A model generated the notes under the pieces. It was given only the letters and a program-made list of their open reading frames with translations, did not search any database and was not told the origin of the DNA. DNA of 64,000 nt from Candidatus Izemoplasma sp. (GTDB lineage: Bacteria > Bacillota_I > Bacilli_A > Izemoplasmatales > Izemoplasmataceae), in assembly GCA_036172455.1 (NCBI GenBank), contig JAXKVY010000001.1, forward strand, positions 372,001-436,000, in the 5' to 3' direction. Shown piece by piece: positions 9,358 to 16,938 of this stretch. The position numbers and the translations under genes were made by a program. Position 1 is the first letter of the stretch; each line of letters starts with the position of its first letter.

Positions 9358-10360
9358 ATGTTTCCTCCTTGTCAGTAACGACATTGATAATCGGATAATC
9401 AAATGCCTGTTCGAATGCTTTTTTCATGTTTGTTGGATCAAAGGCATACCCTAACGTATCAAAGGGATTAATCGCAATAAATGGGATGTTGACTGTATTC
9501 CGAGTGACTAGATGGACACCAATAGTGTCCAAATAGGTAATATATTTGGGTGAACACAAAATATTGACAGGATCATTTACAATCAATGTTTTACCTTTAA
9601 ATAAGGTTCTATGTTCTAAGCAAAAAGCGCATAATGCATCATTGATTGCGCCGTTTACCTGGAGATACTTAAATGTCTGGTTTATCACTTTAAGTAGTGA
9701 TTGTGGATGTAAACTGAGTGACTCTTTACTCTCATATATTATTTTATAATCATGACTTAATAAGGCCCACTTGGCATCTTCTAGTTTCAGGGATGGATGA
9801 TGCGGAATCGTTAAGCTATTGACAACAGAGCTAGTATCGTTTATCAATCTATTGAGATCTTGGCTATAAGCCGCACCACTAACAACTATTACGGCATCAA
9901 CTAACTGAGATGTGACAAAAGATTTTCGAAATAATGCACCATCTATCAGTATTTTATAGGCATCTAATTCTAAAAATATATCTTTAATACGGGCAAGTGC
10001 ATAATTTGATGAAGGTCCCGCAACTAAGACAGTCCCCGTTCTTTTTACACGGCCGATAATAATCACACCAAGGGGTGTTCTGATATCTGTTTCGACGAGT
10101 ATTTTAATGTCCGCAGTGGATTCTTTTAAAGCGTCTTTTGCGGTTGCAACAAGCATATCTTCATAGAGTATGATACGCGGTTTCACGCGTTGAGTTAATG
10201 TATCATATGCCTCACCATCTAAGCCAATCGATGTGATTGCGATTGACTGTGTTTTATATTCTTCTAGCAAACTGTTTAATACGGTTGTTTTACCAGCATT
10301 TTTACTCATTCCAATGATGCCGATGGCATCATAAGAGCTTAAGCGGTTGGACAGTTTCAT
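9350..10360 (-). CDS. kamB: KamB-like lysine 5,6-aminomutase reactivase subunit
   Basis: A 336-residue protein with a P-loop 'GIIGMSKNAGKTTVLNSLL' near residue 15. In clostridial lysine operons the gene between kamA and kamD is kamB, annotated as part of the reactivating factor that exchanges damaged B12 on the 5,6-aminomutase; the partner is the MutS-like ATPase KamC. Here kamC is absent between kamB and kamD. The start overlaps the kamA stop (ATGA), so translation is coupled. Function is from family context; the P-loop is seen directly. Confidence 0.75.
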   Translation of the reverse strand: MKLSNRLSSYDAIGIIGMSKNAGKTTVLNSLLEEYKTQSIAITSIGLDGEAYDTLTQRVKPRIILYEDMLVATAKDALKESTADIKILVETDIRTPLGVIIIGRVKRTGTVLVAGPSSNYALARIKDIFLELDAYKILIDGALFRKSFVTSQLVDAVIVVSGAAYSQDLNRLINDTSSVVNSLTIPHHPSLKLEDAKWALLSHDYKIIYESKESLSLHPQSLLKVINQTFKYLQVNGAINDALCAFCLEHRTLFKGKTLIVNDPVNILCSPKYITYLDTIGVHLVTRNTVNIPFIAINPFDTLGYAFDPTNMKKAFEQAFDYPIINVVTDKEETYE

Positions 10361-11565
10361 GAACTGCGTTTAATATGTGTTAATTCTTTTGCGGCAACAC
10401 AATCTTCGCAATCGCAAGCATTATCGTATGATGTTGGGCCATAGTATGTTGCGATTTTACCTTCATAATTACGTAAAATTGTTTTGCCTGGTGCTTGGCT
10501 TAAGACATAGTTTGGCATCACTGGAATTTTACCGCCACCACCTGGCGCATCAACAACAAATGTTGGTACAGCAATCCCACTAATATGCCCGCGTAATCCT
10601 TCAATAATTTCAATCCCTTTACTCACTGGTGTACGGAAGTGTTCAATTCCTTTTGTTAGGTCGCATTGATAAATATAATACGGTCTTACCCGGAGTTTGA
10701 TTAACCGTTTTACCAGTTTTTTCATGACATGTACACAATCATTGACACCTTTTAATAATACACTTTGATTACCAAGAGGAATTCCTGCGTCCGCAAGTAA
10801 ATCAAGGGCATGTTTTGTTTCTTCGGTTAACTCTTTATAATGATTGAAATGCGTATTAACCCAAATAGGATGATACTTTTTCAACATATTCACGAGTTTA
10901 GGGGTTATGCGTTGTGGCATCACAACTGGCGTTCTTGATCCAAGACGGATAACGCCGATATGATCAATCTTTCGTAGTTCTGAAATGATATATTCTAACC
11001 GTTCATCACTGACAAGTAATGCATCCCCACCACTTAAGATTACATCATTCACTTCTGGATGTTCTCGAATATAGGCAAGGGCTTGTTCAACATGATCCAG
11101 TTTACTACCAGAATCTTGTTGTCCTGCAAAACGGCGTCTGGTACAGTGCCGACAATACATACTACACATATCGGTAATCAGAAATAAGACACGATCAGGA
11201 TATCTGTGTGTTAATCCAGGGGCAACACTATCCGCATCTTCATGTAACGGATCATCAGAATCATGGATCCCATAATGAAGTTCTTCCATTTGCGGGATAG
11301 CCTGTAAGTAAATTGGATCCCGTTTGCCTTTTTCTGGGTTAATTAACGTTAAATAATATGGGGTGATTGCCATTCTAAATGTTTTTAACACATTCATGAT
11401 CGCATGTTCTTGTGAGTCTGACAAGTCCATAAAACGTTTTAAATCTTCTGTCGTCTGTATTCTATTTTTAACTTGCCAATGCCAATCATGCCACTGTTCA
11501 TCAGTCACATTAGGAAAATATTGCATCCGTCTTTTTGTGTAATTATCGTATAATTTTACTGTCAT
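10357..11565 (-). CDS. kamA: Lysine 2,3-aminomutase
   Basis: A radical-SAM, PLP-dependent enzyme that converts L-lysine to L-beta-lysine, the first step of lysine fermentation. The 402 residues contain the iron-sulfur motif CxxxCxxC in 'TDMCSMYCRHCTRRR' (Cys134, Cys138, Cys141) and the glycine-rich PLP-lysine region 'VDAPGGGGKIPVMPNY'. A cysteine cluster near the C terminus ('DCEDC') fits the structural zinc site of the family. Nearby beta-lysine catabolic genes argue for catabolism, not osmolyte synthesis with AblB. Confidence 0.96.
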   Translation of the reverse strand: MTVKLYDNYTKRRMQYFPNVTDEQWHDWHWQVKNRIQTTEDLKRFMDLSDSQEHAIMNVLKTFRMAITPYYLTLINPEKGKRDPIYLQAIPQMEELHYGIHDSDDPLHEDADSVAPGLTHRYPDRVLFLITDMCSMYCRHCTRRRFAGQQDSGSKLDHVEQALAYIREHPEVNDVILSGGDALLVSDERLEYIISELRKIDHIGVIRLGSRTPVVMPQRITPKLVNMLKKYHPIWVNTHFNHYKELTEETKHALDLLADAGIPLGNQSVLLKGVNDCVHVMKKLVKRLIKLRVRPYYIYQCDLTKGIEHFRTPVSKGIEIIEGLRGHISGIAVPTFVVDAPGGGGKIPVMPNYVLSQAPGKTILRNYEGKIATYYGPTSYDNACDCEDCVAAKELTHIKRSS

Positions 11566-11576
11566 TATGATGCCTC

Positions 11577-12602
11577 CTAAATATAAATTTGTTCAAACAA
11601 TTGTTTGATTTTAGGTTCTGTTTTCACTAAGTTCAATGTAAAGTCAGCATGATCTTTTGTGTACCCATTACCGATTAACATCTGAACATCTTTTATTACC
11701 CCTTCTGCGCCTAAAGCTGCTTTTGTGAAGGAGGTTGCCATACTAAAGAAATAGACGATTCCATCATCTTTTGTACTGAGAATAGAGCCCATTTCAGTGT
11801 TATTCACGTTAACAACATTGATGGTAACATCAGCTAAATCTGGCGCGACGTCTTTAATTGCGTTATAGACATTCATCGCATCAGTCGCATCGGCTAAAAT
11901 AATCTCATCACATACATGATGTTCTTCTAAGAATGCGATTTGTTTGGTTTCATTAACAACGGCGATGACTTTTCCATCTTTTCCAACACTTTTTTTCGCT
12001 TGATATGAACAAAGTAATCCACTTTTTCCTGCGGCGCCGATAATAACAACTGTATCACCTGGTTTAACGAGTTTATCTACTTGCGCAGGTGCGCCCGCAA
12101 CATCTAATGCAGCAAGGGCAACGAGTTCATTTAAGTCGTTAGGGATTTCAGCATAAATACCACTTTCAAACAGAATCGCCTCGCCTTTGATTTTGACTTG
12201 GTCTGTCTTTAAATTAATATCAATAATCTCATCAATCTTTAATGGGGTTAATGATAAAGACACAAGGGTTGCTATTTTGGTGCCGACTTTTGGTGATGTT
12301 GGGAAGTCTTTTCCGACTGATTTGACATACCCTAGCAACATACCACCACTGCCTGTCACGGGGTTTTGCATTTTACCGCGATTTGAGACAATCTCTAAAA
12401 TCATCTCTTTCATTTTATCTTTATCACTTTTACAGGCCTCTTTTATTTGAGTAAATGATGCACTATCAATATTTAATGTATCTACTGTGATCAGTAATTC
12501 ATTGGGATACGGTGTCATTGTGTTATCTAATTTCGTCGCCGCTTGAGGTAAGACTCCTTTCGGCTTGATAACACGGTTGGTTCCATACCGACATGTTGTC
12601 AT
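11577..12602 (-). CDS. kdd: L-erythro-3,5-diaminohexanoate dehydrogenase
   Basis: This 341-residue NAD-dependent dehydrogenase oxidatively deaminates 3,5-diaminohexanoate to 3-keto-5-aminohexanoate with release of ammonia. The Rossmann fingerprint 'VVIIGAAGKSGLLCSY' is near residue 175, and the N terminus 'YGTNRVIKPKGVLPQAA' is typical for Kdd. The gene overlaps kce by ATGA, so the reaction order and gene order match: Kdd product is the Kce substrate. Confidence 0.92.
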   Translation of the reverse strand: MTTCRYGTNRVIKPKGVLPQAATKLDNTMTPYPNELLITVDTLNIDSASFTQIKEACKSDKDKMKEMILEIVSNRGKMQNPVTGSGGMLLGYVKSVGKDFPTSPKVGTKIATLVSLSLTPLKIDEIIDINLKTDQVKIKGEAILFESGIYAEIPNDLNELVALAALDVAGAPAQVDKLVKPGDTVVIIGAAGKSGLLCSYQAKKSVGKDGKVIAVVNETKQIAFLEEHHVCDEIILADATDAMNVYNAIKDVAPDLADVTINVVNVNNTEMGSILSTKDDGIVYFFSMATSFTKAALGAEGVIKDVQMLIGNGYTKDHADFTLNLVKTEPKIKQLFEQIYI

Positions 12603-13429
12603 TGTGTTGCCTCCTTTAGTCGTAAAATATGTCTAGCTTCTTCTACTGTAGCGATGGGTCTATTGTGTTTATGGGCTAATTTAACAACTGCTTCAACAAG
12701 TTCTTGATTCCCTTTAGCAAGTTCGCCTTTTTTAAGATAAATATTATCTTCTAAACCAACACGTACATGGCCACCATCTTGAATGGCTAGTTCCGCAAGT
12801 GATAACTCATACTTGCCGATTCCTGTGATTGTGTAAGTCGCTTCAGCGGGTAAACTTTGGGTTAAAAAGGTAAAATCACGTTCTGTGCCTTGTTGGCCAG
12901 CACGGGTGCCTAAAACAAAACTAAAATGAAGAGGGGACTTTATTATGCCCTCTTTATGTAGTTTTAAGATGTGATCAAGATGCATTTTACCAAAGCATTC
13001 TAGTTCTGGCATGATGTTGTTAGCATATATTTTTTCTGCGAAATAAATGATGTCTGACTCCGTATTCTTAAAAAATTCATTACCCCCAAAATTAACGGTC
13101 CCGCAATCAAGCGTACACATTTCAGGATGTAATGCAATTGGGGCTAATCGTTCATCATTGGTCATCCCAACCGCCCCACCAGTAGAAGGTTGAATAATGA
13201 TATCACCACAGCGTTTTTTAATAGCGATAATCGCTTCTTCAAAACGCTCTTTAGATTGCGTTGGTGTGCCATCATCCTCTCTTACATGCAGGTGAATTAT
13301 ACTCGCACCTGCTTGTTTTGCAAGATAAGCTTCTTCGGCGAGTTCTCTGGTTGTGTAAGGAACATATGGATTATCATCTTTAGTTACTTCTGCGCCACAA
13401 ATAGCCGCAGTGATTACGAGTTTCTCCAT
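12599..13429 (-). CDS. kce: 3-keto-5-aminohexanoate cleavage enzyme
   Basis: Kce (formerly DUF849/BKACE family) condenses 3-keto-5-aminohexanoate with acetyl-CoA to acetoacetate and 3-aminobutyryl-CoA using a Zn-bound TIM barrel. Family motifs are visible: 'SIIHLHVREDDGTPTQ' with the zinc-ligand His-x-His, 'PSTGG' and 'HVRVGLEDNIYL'. The start at 13429 ('MEKLVITAAICGAE') is preferred over the 17-codon longer frame because that extension lies in kal; an AAGGAAAA site overlaps the kal end. The product is 276 residues, normal for the family. Confidence 0.93.
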   Translation of the reverse strand: MEKLVITAAICGAEVTKDDNPYVPYTTRELAEEAYLAKQAGASIIHLHVREDDGTPTQSKERFEEAIIAIKKRCGDIIIQPSTGGAVGMTNDERLAPIALHPEMCTLDCGTVNFGGNEFFKNTESDIIYFAEKIYANNIMPELECFGKMHLDHILKLHKEGIIKSPLHFSFVLGTRAGQQGTERDFTFLTQSLPAEATYTITGIGKYELSLAELAIQDGGHVRVGLEDNIYLKKGELAKGNQELVEAVVKLAHKHNRPIATVEEARHILRLKEATQ

Positions 13430-13433
13430 ATTA

Positions 13434-13811
13434 TCATTGATTTTCCTTAGGCACAATACACGTTCCTTCTGCGTCGGCAACTAAGATTTTATCATCTAAG
13501 ACACTGGCCGCAGATGGGCCAATCTCTGGATTAGCAGTAATCACTTTGTACGCTTTAAAGCGCATTTTACGCGAGGTGTTGCCAACATGGGTAATTTCAC
13601 CAGTGACTTCAATGTAATCCCCAGCATAAAGTGGTGCGTAAAAATTTACACTTTCATATGCTCGAAATAAGCCTTCATCTCCATCATGACGAATCAATAA
13701 CTCTGTCGCAACATCACCAAATAATTTTAATGTGTGTGCTCCATCGACTAAGCCACCACCATAGTGTGCTTCTTGGGTTGATAGACGCATTCTAATCATT
13801 GCTTTTTCCAT
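13434..13811 (-). CDS. kal: 3-aminobutyryl-CoA ammonia-lyase
   Basis: A single hot-dog-fold protein of 125 residues that eliminates ammonia from 3-aminobutyryl-CoA to form crotonyl-CoA. The conserved block '[19 protein letters not shown]' followed by '[15 protein letters not shown]' identifies Kal. It abuts atoA without a gap and is 4 bp before kce, inside the same transcript. Its product feeds the butyryl-CoA branch, whose dehydrogenase is not in the window. Confidence 0.92.
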   Translation of the reverse strand: MEKAMIRMRLSTQEAHYGGGLVDGAHTLKLFGDVATELLIRHDGDEGLFRAYESVNFYAPLYAGDYIEVTGEITHVGNTSRKMRFKAYKVITANPEIGPSAASVLDDKILVADAEGTCIVPKENQ

Positions 13812-14471
13812 TTAATTCACCACCATTTGTTTTGGATTATCGATTATTAAGTTTGCTTCTGTATGTGCTTGTATGTCTTCTAAAGTAAACATTGGATTGT
13901 ATTCTATCAGATGAATCCCATCATCTTCAATGGTCATAACGCCCATTTCTGTAATAATCATGTCAACTTCATGTTCAGCGGTTAATGGTAGAGTACAGCG
14001 TTTCAAGATTTTAGGATTACCTTTATTGGTGTGTGTCATGGCGATAATCACCTTTCTTGCCCCAGTGACTAAATCCATCGCACCACCCATACCAGGTACA
14101 AGTTTTCCCGGTATAATCCAATTAGCTAATGACCCTGTCTCATCCACTTGTAAACTACCTAAGACGGTCATATCGACATGGCCACCACGAATAATACCAA
14201 ATGAGGTTGCGCTATCAAAATACATACCCCCAGGTTGCAATGTAACCGGTTGGCCACCTGCATTAGAAATATCTGGGTCAATATGGTCTTCATCAGGTTT
14301 AGGTCCTAAGCCTAATAACCCATTTTCACTTTGAAGATAAATTGTCATATGCTTTGGAATATAATTCGCTACAAGGGTGGGAAGTCCAATCCCAAGATTG
14401 ACAACATCCCCATCATGTAACTCTTGAGCAACGCGCTTTGCGATAAATATTTTTGTTTCTTGTTTATTCAT
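13812..14471 (-). CDS. atoA: Butyrate/acetoacetate CoA-transferase, subunit B
   Basis: Beta subunit (219 residues) of the type I CoA-transferase that in lysine fermentation moves CoA from butyryl-CoA to acetoacetate. The catalytic glutamate lies in the hallmark 'SENGLLGLGP' and the oxyanion loop is 'GGAMDLVTGA'. The ATG at 14469-14471 has AGGAGG directly upstream and is preferred to the ten-codon longer frame. It overlaps atoD by 8 bp. Confidence 0.93.
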   Translation of the reverse strand: MNKQETKIFIAKRVAQELHDGDVVNLGIGLPTLVANYIPKHMTIYLQSENGLLGLGPKPDEDHIDPDISNAGGQPVTLQPGGMYFDSATSFGIIRGGHVDMTVLGSLQVDETGSLANWIIPGKLVPGMGGAMDLVTGARKVIIAMTHTNKGNPKILKRCTLPLTAEHEVDMIITEMGVMTIEDDGIHLIEYNPMFTLEDIQAHTEANLIIDNPKQMVVN

Positions 14472-15117
14472 GGCTTTCCTCCTGACAAACATAATCAACA
14501 AATATATGTGGTGTCATCACATTGTCAGGATCAATGTGATCAACAACCTTGCGGCTATAAGCGATTGTTTTATCCGCAGCCATAGCCATTAAAGGATTAA
14601 AGTTGCGTGTTGTTTTTGCGTAAACAACATTCCCATATTGATCCGTTTTATCTGCTAAAATTAAGGCAAGATCTGCGCTTAGAGGGGTTTCTAATAAATA
14701 GGCTTTATGATCAATTTTAATAATATCTTTCCCCTCTTCAACAATGGTTCCAACACCTGTTGGTGTCAAGAATCCACCGAGTCCGTGGCCTTTAGCGCGA
14801 ATTTGTTCAGCTAGTGTTCCTTGTGGTACAAGCGTTACTTGCATTTTTTCTTGGCTCATTAGTTTTCCCGCATAAGGGTTTAAGCCTATATGTGAAGCAA
14901 TTAAGTGCGATACTTGATTATGCTTAATTAATTTGCCAACACCTTGTGATTCAAAGCCGGCATCATTACAAATAATCGTTAAGTTTTTAACCCCTGATTT
15001 GACGACTTCATCAATTAATGCTTCAGGGGTGCCAACACACATAAAGCCACCAACCATAAGGGTCATCCCATCAAAGAGATGCGTTGATACATTATCTAAT
15101 GCTAAGTGTTTATTCAT
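14464..15117 (-). CDS. atoD: Butyrate/acetoacetate CoA-transferase, subunit A
   Basis: Alpha subunit (217 residues) partner of AtoA. The N-terminal 'DGMTLMVGGFMCVGTPEALID' region and 'HIGLNPYAG', 'GTLAEQIRAKGHGLGGFLTP' are typical of AtoD/ScoA. The ATG at 15115-15117 gives the usual length; the longer frame would run into the MaoC-like gene. The start overlaps that gene's end, so coupling is likely; the ribosome site is only AGGAA. Confidence 0.93.
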   Translation of the reverse strand: MNKHLALDNVSTHLFDGMTLMVGGFMCVGTPEALIDEVVKSGVKNLTIICNDAGFESQGVGKLIKHNQVSHLIASHIGLNPYAGKLMSQEKMQVTLVPQGTLAEQIRAKGHGLGGFLTPTGVGTIVEEGKDIIKIDHKAYLLETPLSADLALILADKTDQYGNVVYAKTTRNFNPLMAMAADKTIAYSRKVVDHIDPDNVMTPHIFVDYVCQEESHE

Positions 15118-15550
15118 CGTTATGTTCCTGTTTTTTGGGTGGCATGACTTCAGCTTCACCAACAATCACAACCTCACCATCTTGATTCACAGCTTTACAA
15201 TCTAATGTCACACGATTTTTATCAGTATTAATATGCGTGACTGTAATGGTTGCGGTAATGACATCGTTAAAATACACCGGGTTAGTAAATTTAAGTGATT
15301 GCTTAGTATAAATTGTGCCATTCCCTGGCAATTTTGTTCCAATTAGTCCTGAAAATAGTGATCCTACTAACATACCATGACTAATACGTGTTTTAAACAT
15401 GGTTTGTTTCGCGTAGTCTTCATCAAAATGTGCCGGGTTATGATCTTGAATAATGTCTCCGAATTGTTCTACATCTTCTTGTGTAATTGTTTTTGATTGA
15501 CGTGCTTCATCACCAATCTGAATGTCTTGAATCGATTGTCCAATCTTCAT
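15110..15550 (-). CDS. MaoC-like (R)-specific enoyl-CoA hydratase
   Basis: First gene of the lysine operon: a 146-residue hot-dog protein of the MaoC/PhaJ type. The hydratase motif is present as 'DHNPAHFDEDYA' (catalytic Asp and His) followed by 'SHGMLVGSLFSGLIGTKLPG'. It would interconvert crotonyl-CoA and (R)-3-hydroxybutyryl-CoA. The ATG at 15548-15550 follows AAGGAGG and lies just after the leader terminator; the frame upstream is the riboswitch leader, not coding. A MaoC gene is not a classical component of lysine fermentation, so its role is inferred. Confidence 0.85.
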   Translation of the reverse strand: MKIGQSIQDIQIGDEARQSKTITQEDVEQFGDIIQDHNPAHFDEDYAKQTMFKTRISHGMLVGSLFSGLIGTKLPGNGTIYTKQSLKFTNPVYFNDVITATITVTHINTDKNRVTLDCKAVNQDGEVVIVGEAEVMPPKKQEHNDE

Positions 15551-15573
15551 TTTTGTAACCTCCTTTAAAATAT

Positions 15574-15603
15574 AAAAAAGCTGTTTATGTCTCCATAAAC
15601 AGC
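15574..15603 (-). terminator. Leader terminator of the lysine operon (riboswitch expression platform)
   Basis: Ten-bp perfect stem (15594-15603 with 15580-15589), GAGA loop, then U6 (15574-15579), located between the lysine aptamer and the first ribosome site. Transcription must pass this hairpin to reach the operon. Confidence 0.88.
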
Positions 15604-15614
15604 TCATCATTTAA

Positions 15615-15760
15615 ATGACAATGGGTAAAGCGTCCCTTTATCCATCAAAATATAATCTGTGGTTGACTATATTTTTCGGCGTTCAATGCCTTCACAAATT
15701 CCTACAGGTCCACACCATACACACAAATATGTTACCCATTGAACGCTCCTCTGTATCATC
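15615..15760 (-). promoter_or_regulatory. Lysine riboswitch (L box) aptamer
   Basis: The leader shows the L-box signature in order: P1 5' strand AUGAUA (15754-15759), 'AGAGGAGCG', a perfect ten-bp P2 (15737-15746 with 15679-15688), 'GUAGGAAU' and 'GUGAAGGC' in the P2/P3 arm, then the core 'GCCGAA' (15675-15680), a P4 hairpin AAAAUAUA/UAUAUUUU closed by 'GAUGG', a P5 hairpin UAAAG/CUUUA, and the P1 3' strand UGUCAU (15615-15620). The same order occurs in the Bacillus lysC and Thermotoga aptamers. The downstream genes degrade lysine, so lysine is the expected ligand. Confidence 0.82.
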
Positions 15761-15774
15761 CCTTAACAACCGTT

Positions 15775-15803
15775 ATTATATAGAATAATGTAAGCGTTGT
15801 CAA
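15775..15803 (-). promoter_or_regulatory. Consensus sigma-A promoter of the lysine operon
   Basis: Minus strand TTGACA (15798-15803), exactly 17 bases, TATAAT (15775-15780): a perfect match to consensus in both boxes. Transcription would start near 15768, just before the riboswitch. Confidence 0.95.
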
Positions 15804-15842
15804 TACTTATTTATAGGCTTTTATAAAATATTGTTCCTGCCT

Positions 15843-15868
15843 AAAAAAAAGAACACATAACTGTGTTC
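15843..15868 (-). terminator. Intrinsic terminator upstream of the lysine promoter
   Basis: GAACACA (complement of 15862-15868), GTTA loop, TGTGTTC, then T8 (15843-15850) on the minus strand. An outer pairing GCCUAAA/UUUAGGC flanks it. It insulates the lysine operon from transcription of the exonuclease region. Confidence 0.88.
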
Positions 15869-16062
15869 ATCCTTTAGGCATCAATGAGTGAAAAGTGATC
15901 GTGAAAATGATGGTGAAATCGATCATTTAGGTGAAGTATCGTTTTGTCTCATCAATGGATATTAGCTTCATTCGAAGGCTGTGTTATATCTTAATGATTG
16001 ATTAGTATGTTAGACATTGTCATCATTACCCTATCCTGTTACATGAGTATTTTCAAACAATA
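15869..16062 (-). ncRNA. Structured non-coding stretch, candidate small RNA or 3' UTR
   Basis: These 194 bases have no plausible gene. On the minus strand they fold into several stems: UAAUGAU/AUCAUUA (16022-16028 with 15992-15998) enclosing GAC-AAU-GUC, CUUC-GAAU-GAAG, a ten-bp stem with two G-U pairs (15948-15957 with 15879-15888), and inside it UGAUCG/CGAUCA. A UUCAC motif recurs four times. The stretch ends in the terminator at 15843-15868. I do not recognise the family; it may be a free RNA or the 3' end of the exonuclease transcript. Confidence 0.35.
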
Positions 16063-16935
16063 TTACCTTTTAAGATTCATCCGCAATTTGCCATTCAAGA
16101 CGCGTTTAAAGCCTTTGTAAATATCGAATGTGGCTTTGGCATCTTCTAATGCATCATGAACTTGTTGCCGTTTAATATTTTGATACAGTTTAAGACAGTT
16201 AAATAAACCAATATCGTTTTGTAAATGGAAGTAGTTTTTATGAAGCTGTAATAGGTTAATATACCGTGTCACTGGTTTAAGGGATGGTAAATCATTAACA
16301 CGGTATCCATCTCTTAATGCTAAATAATCGTTTTTACCCCAAATGAAAATCGCTGGGTTGTATTCATTTAACATTGCTTCAAAGTGTTCATAAAATTCGT
16401 GAAAACTAATCCCTTTATTGACATCTTCTTGGGTGATATTCAAAAACTTTTTGGTACGTTTTGTAATCGATTTATGTCGCGTAGGTTTCACCATTGTTTC
16501 ATAACGTTGAATAACATTATCATTCTTATCAACTAACAGGTATCCTACTTGAATCACTTCTTGAACAAATGTTTTATCGACATAATATGGATGCATACTC
16601 ATCTCTAAGTCTAAAAAGCATTTGTAGTCTAAATTATTCAGCAAATCACGCGTTTCATGTTTATGTTTACGGGTATCATAATAGACAATATTTTCCCGCT
16701 TACGAATCGACATAATCCGAATAAAATGATCAATTGTTTCAACTTTTACACCTGAACGAACACGTGTTTGATCATCGTATATTTTAAACTGAACAAAGCG
16801 ATTAGGTGTTAAGTATTTTGCCATATCACTAAAGAGTGATCGTTGAATGTAATAATATCTTATGGCGCGTTTGTGTTTGATTGCGATAATACGATCATCG
16901 GGATTAATCGCATATATTCTTCCTGTGATAACCAT
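16063..16935 (-). CDS. DEDDh 3'-5' exonuclease (DnaQ/KapD-like)
   Basis: A 290-residue protein with an N-terminal module of about 100 residues rich in beta strands (possibly OB-like) and a C-terminal DEDDh exonuclease domain. 'CFLDLEMSMHP' supplies the first Asp-x-Glu pair, 'IFIWGKNDYLALRD' the middle acid, and 'HDALEDAKATFDIY' the final His and Asp. Such enzymes trim DNA or RNA 3' ends; substrate is unknown. The gene is 3 bp downstream of uvrC, in the same operon. Confidence 0.82.
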   Translation of the reverse strand: MVITGRIYAINPDDRIIAIKHKRAIRYYYIQRSLFSDMAKYLTPNRFVQFKIYDDQTRVRSGVKVETIDHFIRIMSIRKRENIVYYDTRKHKHETRDLLNNLDYKCFLDLEMSMHPYYVDKTFVQEVIQVGYLLVDKNDNVIQRYETMVKPTRHKSITKRTKKFLNITQEDVNKGISFHEFYEHFEAMLNEYNPAIFIWGKNDYLALRDGYRVNDLPSLKPVTRYINLLQLHKNYFHLQNDIGLFNCLKLYQNIKRQQVHDALEDAKATFDIYKGFKRVLNGKLRMNLKR

Positions 16936-16938
16936 AAT

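Noticed and set aside
15574-15760. T-box (aminoacyl-tRNA sensing) leader
   Set aside because: The conserved T-box core and specifier loop are missing, while the L-box core 'GCCGAA' and its order of helices fit.
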